Of a DNA stretch of 64,000 nucleotides, positions 61,924 to 64,000 are shown piece after piece. The DNA is from Glandiceps talaboti. Lineage: Eukaryota; Hemichordata; Enteropneusta; Spengelidae. The translations under genes were made by a program, and so were the position numbers. A model generated the notes under the pieces. It was not told the DNA's origin. It saw only the letters and a program-made list of their open reading frames with translations, and did no database searches. Every line of letters begins with the position of its first letter. Within the stretch, counting starts at the first letter, position 1. The stretch lies in contig NC_135553.1 in the NCBI RefSeq assembly GCF_964340395.1, forward strand, positions 12,326,501-12,390,500, given 5' to 3'.

Positions 61924-63880
61924 TGTTGTGGTTATATCCCCAAAAATGAAGTATGATGACTTGCAAGTATGATATAATTTATAAAATAGGCCAAAAATAT
62001 AACATAGACTTTTTTGGTCATGCATAATTTCAAATACTAGAACACTTCTGATTATCTTACATGCTTTATTGTCCTTCAGTTGTAAACCTTCAGAATTCTA
62101 TATTAGTTTTAACTTTTTATTTAGATTCTCGCAAGATATTGTCAAGACCTTTGACAAGCTAAAAGCACCTTCTTTAGATTTGTGTTAATTAATGAACTGA
62201 TCATGTTTGGTGTGTATTAGCCAGGACTCTAAATGGTAGTTGCATTGTTCAGTCGCACAGTTGATTGCAATCCTGGAACAAACTGCTATTAATACTAATA
62301 GTCAGCAATGTGCAACAAGGGCAAAGAGAGTTTCTGTGAGAAATCTTATACACCAAAGAGATAGCTGACTCGTACTAGGTGACTTAATTATAAAGCACAT
62401 ATTGTGCGCCGAACTTGACTTAATGGTATAGCAGATCTTATATGCTATGGGTCGACAAGGGTCATTACAAACAAAACTGCTGCGGACTACAGTATAGCCA
62501 AACATCTGAAATCTTGACATTCATAATTTCCGATCAAATACCTCATTGAAATTCTGATATCAGATTTGACGTTTTGCAGTTAGTGTTAGTCTGGACCTGA
62601 AAAGGGAATTTCGTTTGATTTGTCACTTTGATCTGCAAATAAAAGTAAAGATATCAAAGGTGAAACTACCATCACTATAAATGCCTGAGCTTTGAACTTT
62701 GACCTTTGAACTCTGTACAGATATTGTTTGTTCTCATTAACAACATACATGTACACCTTTATTAAAAGCTCAGGACTGGGAAATATTAAATCTAGTATAA
62801 GCAAAGCTGTGAAAAGACAAACCCAATTTGATAAATTGATGCAGATAAGTTAAAGGGGCAGTGACATGAATATTTAATTGATTCAGCATAGTGTTACCGG
62901 TAATAGCAAGCTCTTGGGGAGAATTACTAGACACTATCTCCCCCTTCATCAGCTTCCATTTCCAGGTAAATTTTTCAAGTAACACTGCTGTCAAAATCGA
63001 CCATATTGGATTTATCACTACTGTATCCAACATCAATACATTTGGGGGGGGGGGGGGCATAAAGGCATTTTCTTATCAAACAAATATTCAAGTGACACCC
63101 AGTAACCAGTATGCCCTCTAAGCCAATTTGACATGCCACTGACACACACAATTTCTAGTGACGCACCAAAATTTGGTGTTTTCCTGTCTCTTACTGTGTT
63201 TTGACTCACAAGAAATGCCAGTTTTTGTCATACTGACCCAAAACAATAAAATTTGGGTATTATTAGAGGGCACACTGTACATTGTAAATGGTTAAATGGT
63301 GACTCGTACAAAACAGATAAAATGTATGGTGAAGACTTAAGTCAGTAGAAAGGAGATATTTTCTGCTTTACGCTTCTGTGTAATCATGAATAATGTAACA
63401 CATTTAGAAATCACTCTGTATGACTCATATCATATGTGATTGTCTTTATTTCACCACTGCCCTTTACTTTAAAGGCCAAGTAATTGGAATCGAAAGTGTT
63501 CTTTTCAAAAGATTTGTTCACATCAGCAGATTGATATGTTGTTGTGTTTGTTAAAGCATGTATGGTTGCATTGCATCATAGACTACAAACAGAAAATGAG
63601 ATCGGTGTAAGAGATACCACATCCAGCAAACGTTTGATGTCCTTTTGCAGTTCAAACAAAAATTATTATAAGATGGCAAAAAGTTCCAGCTGTTTTAGAA
63701 AGTCTGTGAGATATTACCAAAGTTGTTGCATGACAACTTTCTCAAATCATAGTACCTGACTAGGAGATATGTGTGTGTATGTCATCTTTTATGACTACAA
63801 AAACCAACAATTTTCAGGATTTTTGACTCTGAAACGTTGACAAAAGACTGCCATGCAAATCACAAAGCTGCTGTATTTAC
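61924..63880 (+). other. GTPBP1 3' UTR and flank
   Basis: No further coding sequence was recognised. AATAAA hexamers at 62,638-62,643 and near 63,245 are candidate poly(A) signals. A G tract lies at about 63,045-63,057. Confidence 0.45.
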
Positions 63881-63889
63881 AGAGCATTG

Positions 63890-64000
63890 CAAGTTACTGT
63901 TCACCCACTCTGTTTGATACAACCATGCAGAAACCAATAAGAAACTGTACATGCTACACTTTAAGATAGCAAGATTGAATGAATACAGTTTTGCAACATT
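63890..64000 (+). mobile_element. Foldback element arm, cut by the window end
   Basis: Matches the arms at 53,569-53,660 and 53,806-53,925: GTTCACCCACTCTGTTTGAT, CAGAAACCAATAAGAAACTG, GCTACACTTTAAGATAGCAA and GAATGAATACAGTTTTGCAA. Confidence 0.7.

Overview
The window is nuclear DNA from an invertebrate animal. It is AT-rich, its genes are split by many GT-AG introns, and it is full of microsatellites and small transposon relics. The mix of protein families (GTPBP1, ZP, WAP, Kunitz, VWC-like, lustrin-type Cys-rich and WxxW modules) and the repeats (Penelope-like relic, tRNA-derived SINE, foldback elements) fits a marine bilaterian such as a lancelet, hemichordate, mollusc or brachiopod. I cannot name the species.

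Layout. (1) About 1-9,050: no recognisable coding sequence apart from an orphan minus-strand signal-peptide exon at 9,052-9,124. (2) About 12,556-39,896, minus strand: one very large gene that I reconstructed as 35 exons. All splice phases agree, and the frame runs from a signal peptide at 39,836 to a stop at 13,452. The predicted 1,359-residue secreted protein is a cysteine-rich mosaic. In order it has a signal peptide, a CGGCNA-type Cys module, a WAP domain, four [VWC-like + lustrin-like] pairs, three [10-Cys module + VWC-like] pairs, one more lustrin-like module, a WxxW (mucin/CILP-type) domain, two Kunitz domains, a complete ZP domain, a furin-type RKRR site and a short tail. Almost all module borders are phase-1 introns. 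Each of the seven VWC-like cassettes is cut by a phase-2 intron inside the same Cys codon. (3) About 39,900-48,000: non-coding, with two related candidate 5' exons or promoters for the minus-strand gene (near 45.45 and 47.07 kb) and a tRNA-type SINE (44.7 kb). (4) About 47,950-50,600: a Penelope-like retroelement relic interrupted by a 2.1 kb inverted-repeat DNA transposon flanked by TTA. (5) 51,544-61,923, plus strand: a complete 11-exon GTPBP1 orthologue (701 residues). (6) 61,924-64,000: its 3' flank, ending in a copy of a foldback repeat also present in GTPBP1 intron 1.

How the genes relate: they look functionally independent and face away from each other from the 40-51 kb interval. GTPBP1 is an intracellular translational-GTPase-family protein linked to mRNA turnover and ribosome quality control. 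The mosaic protein is an extracellular, probably polymerising (ZP) matrix or defence protein carrying protease-inhibitor-type domains. Its most notable features are the unnamed 10-Cys module, the cassette architecture, an apparent pair of mutually exclusive exons, and a triplicated furin-site acceptor region.
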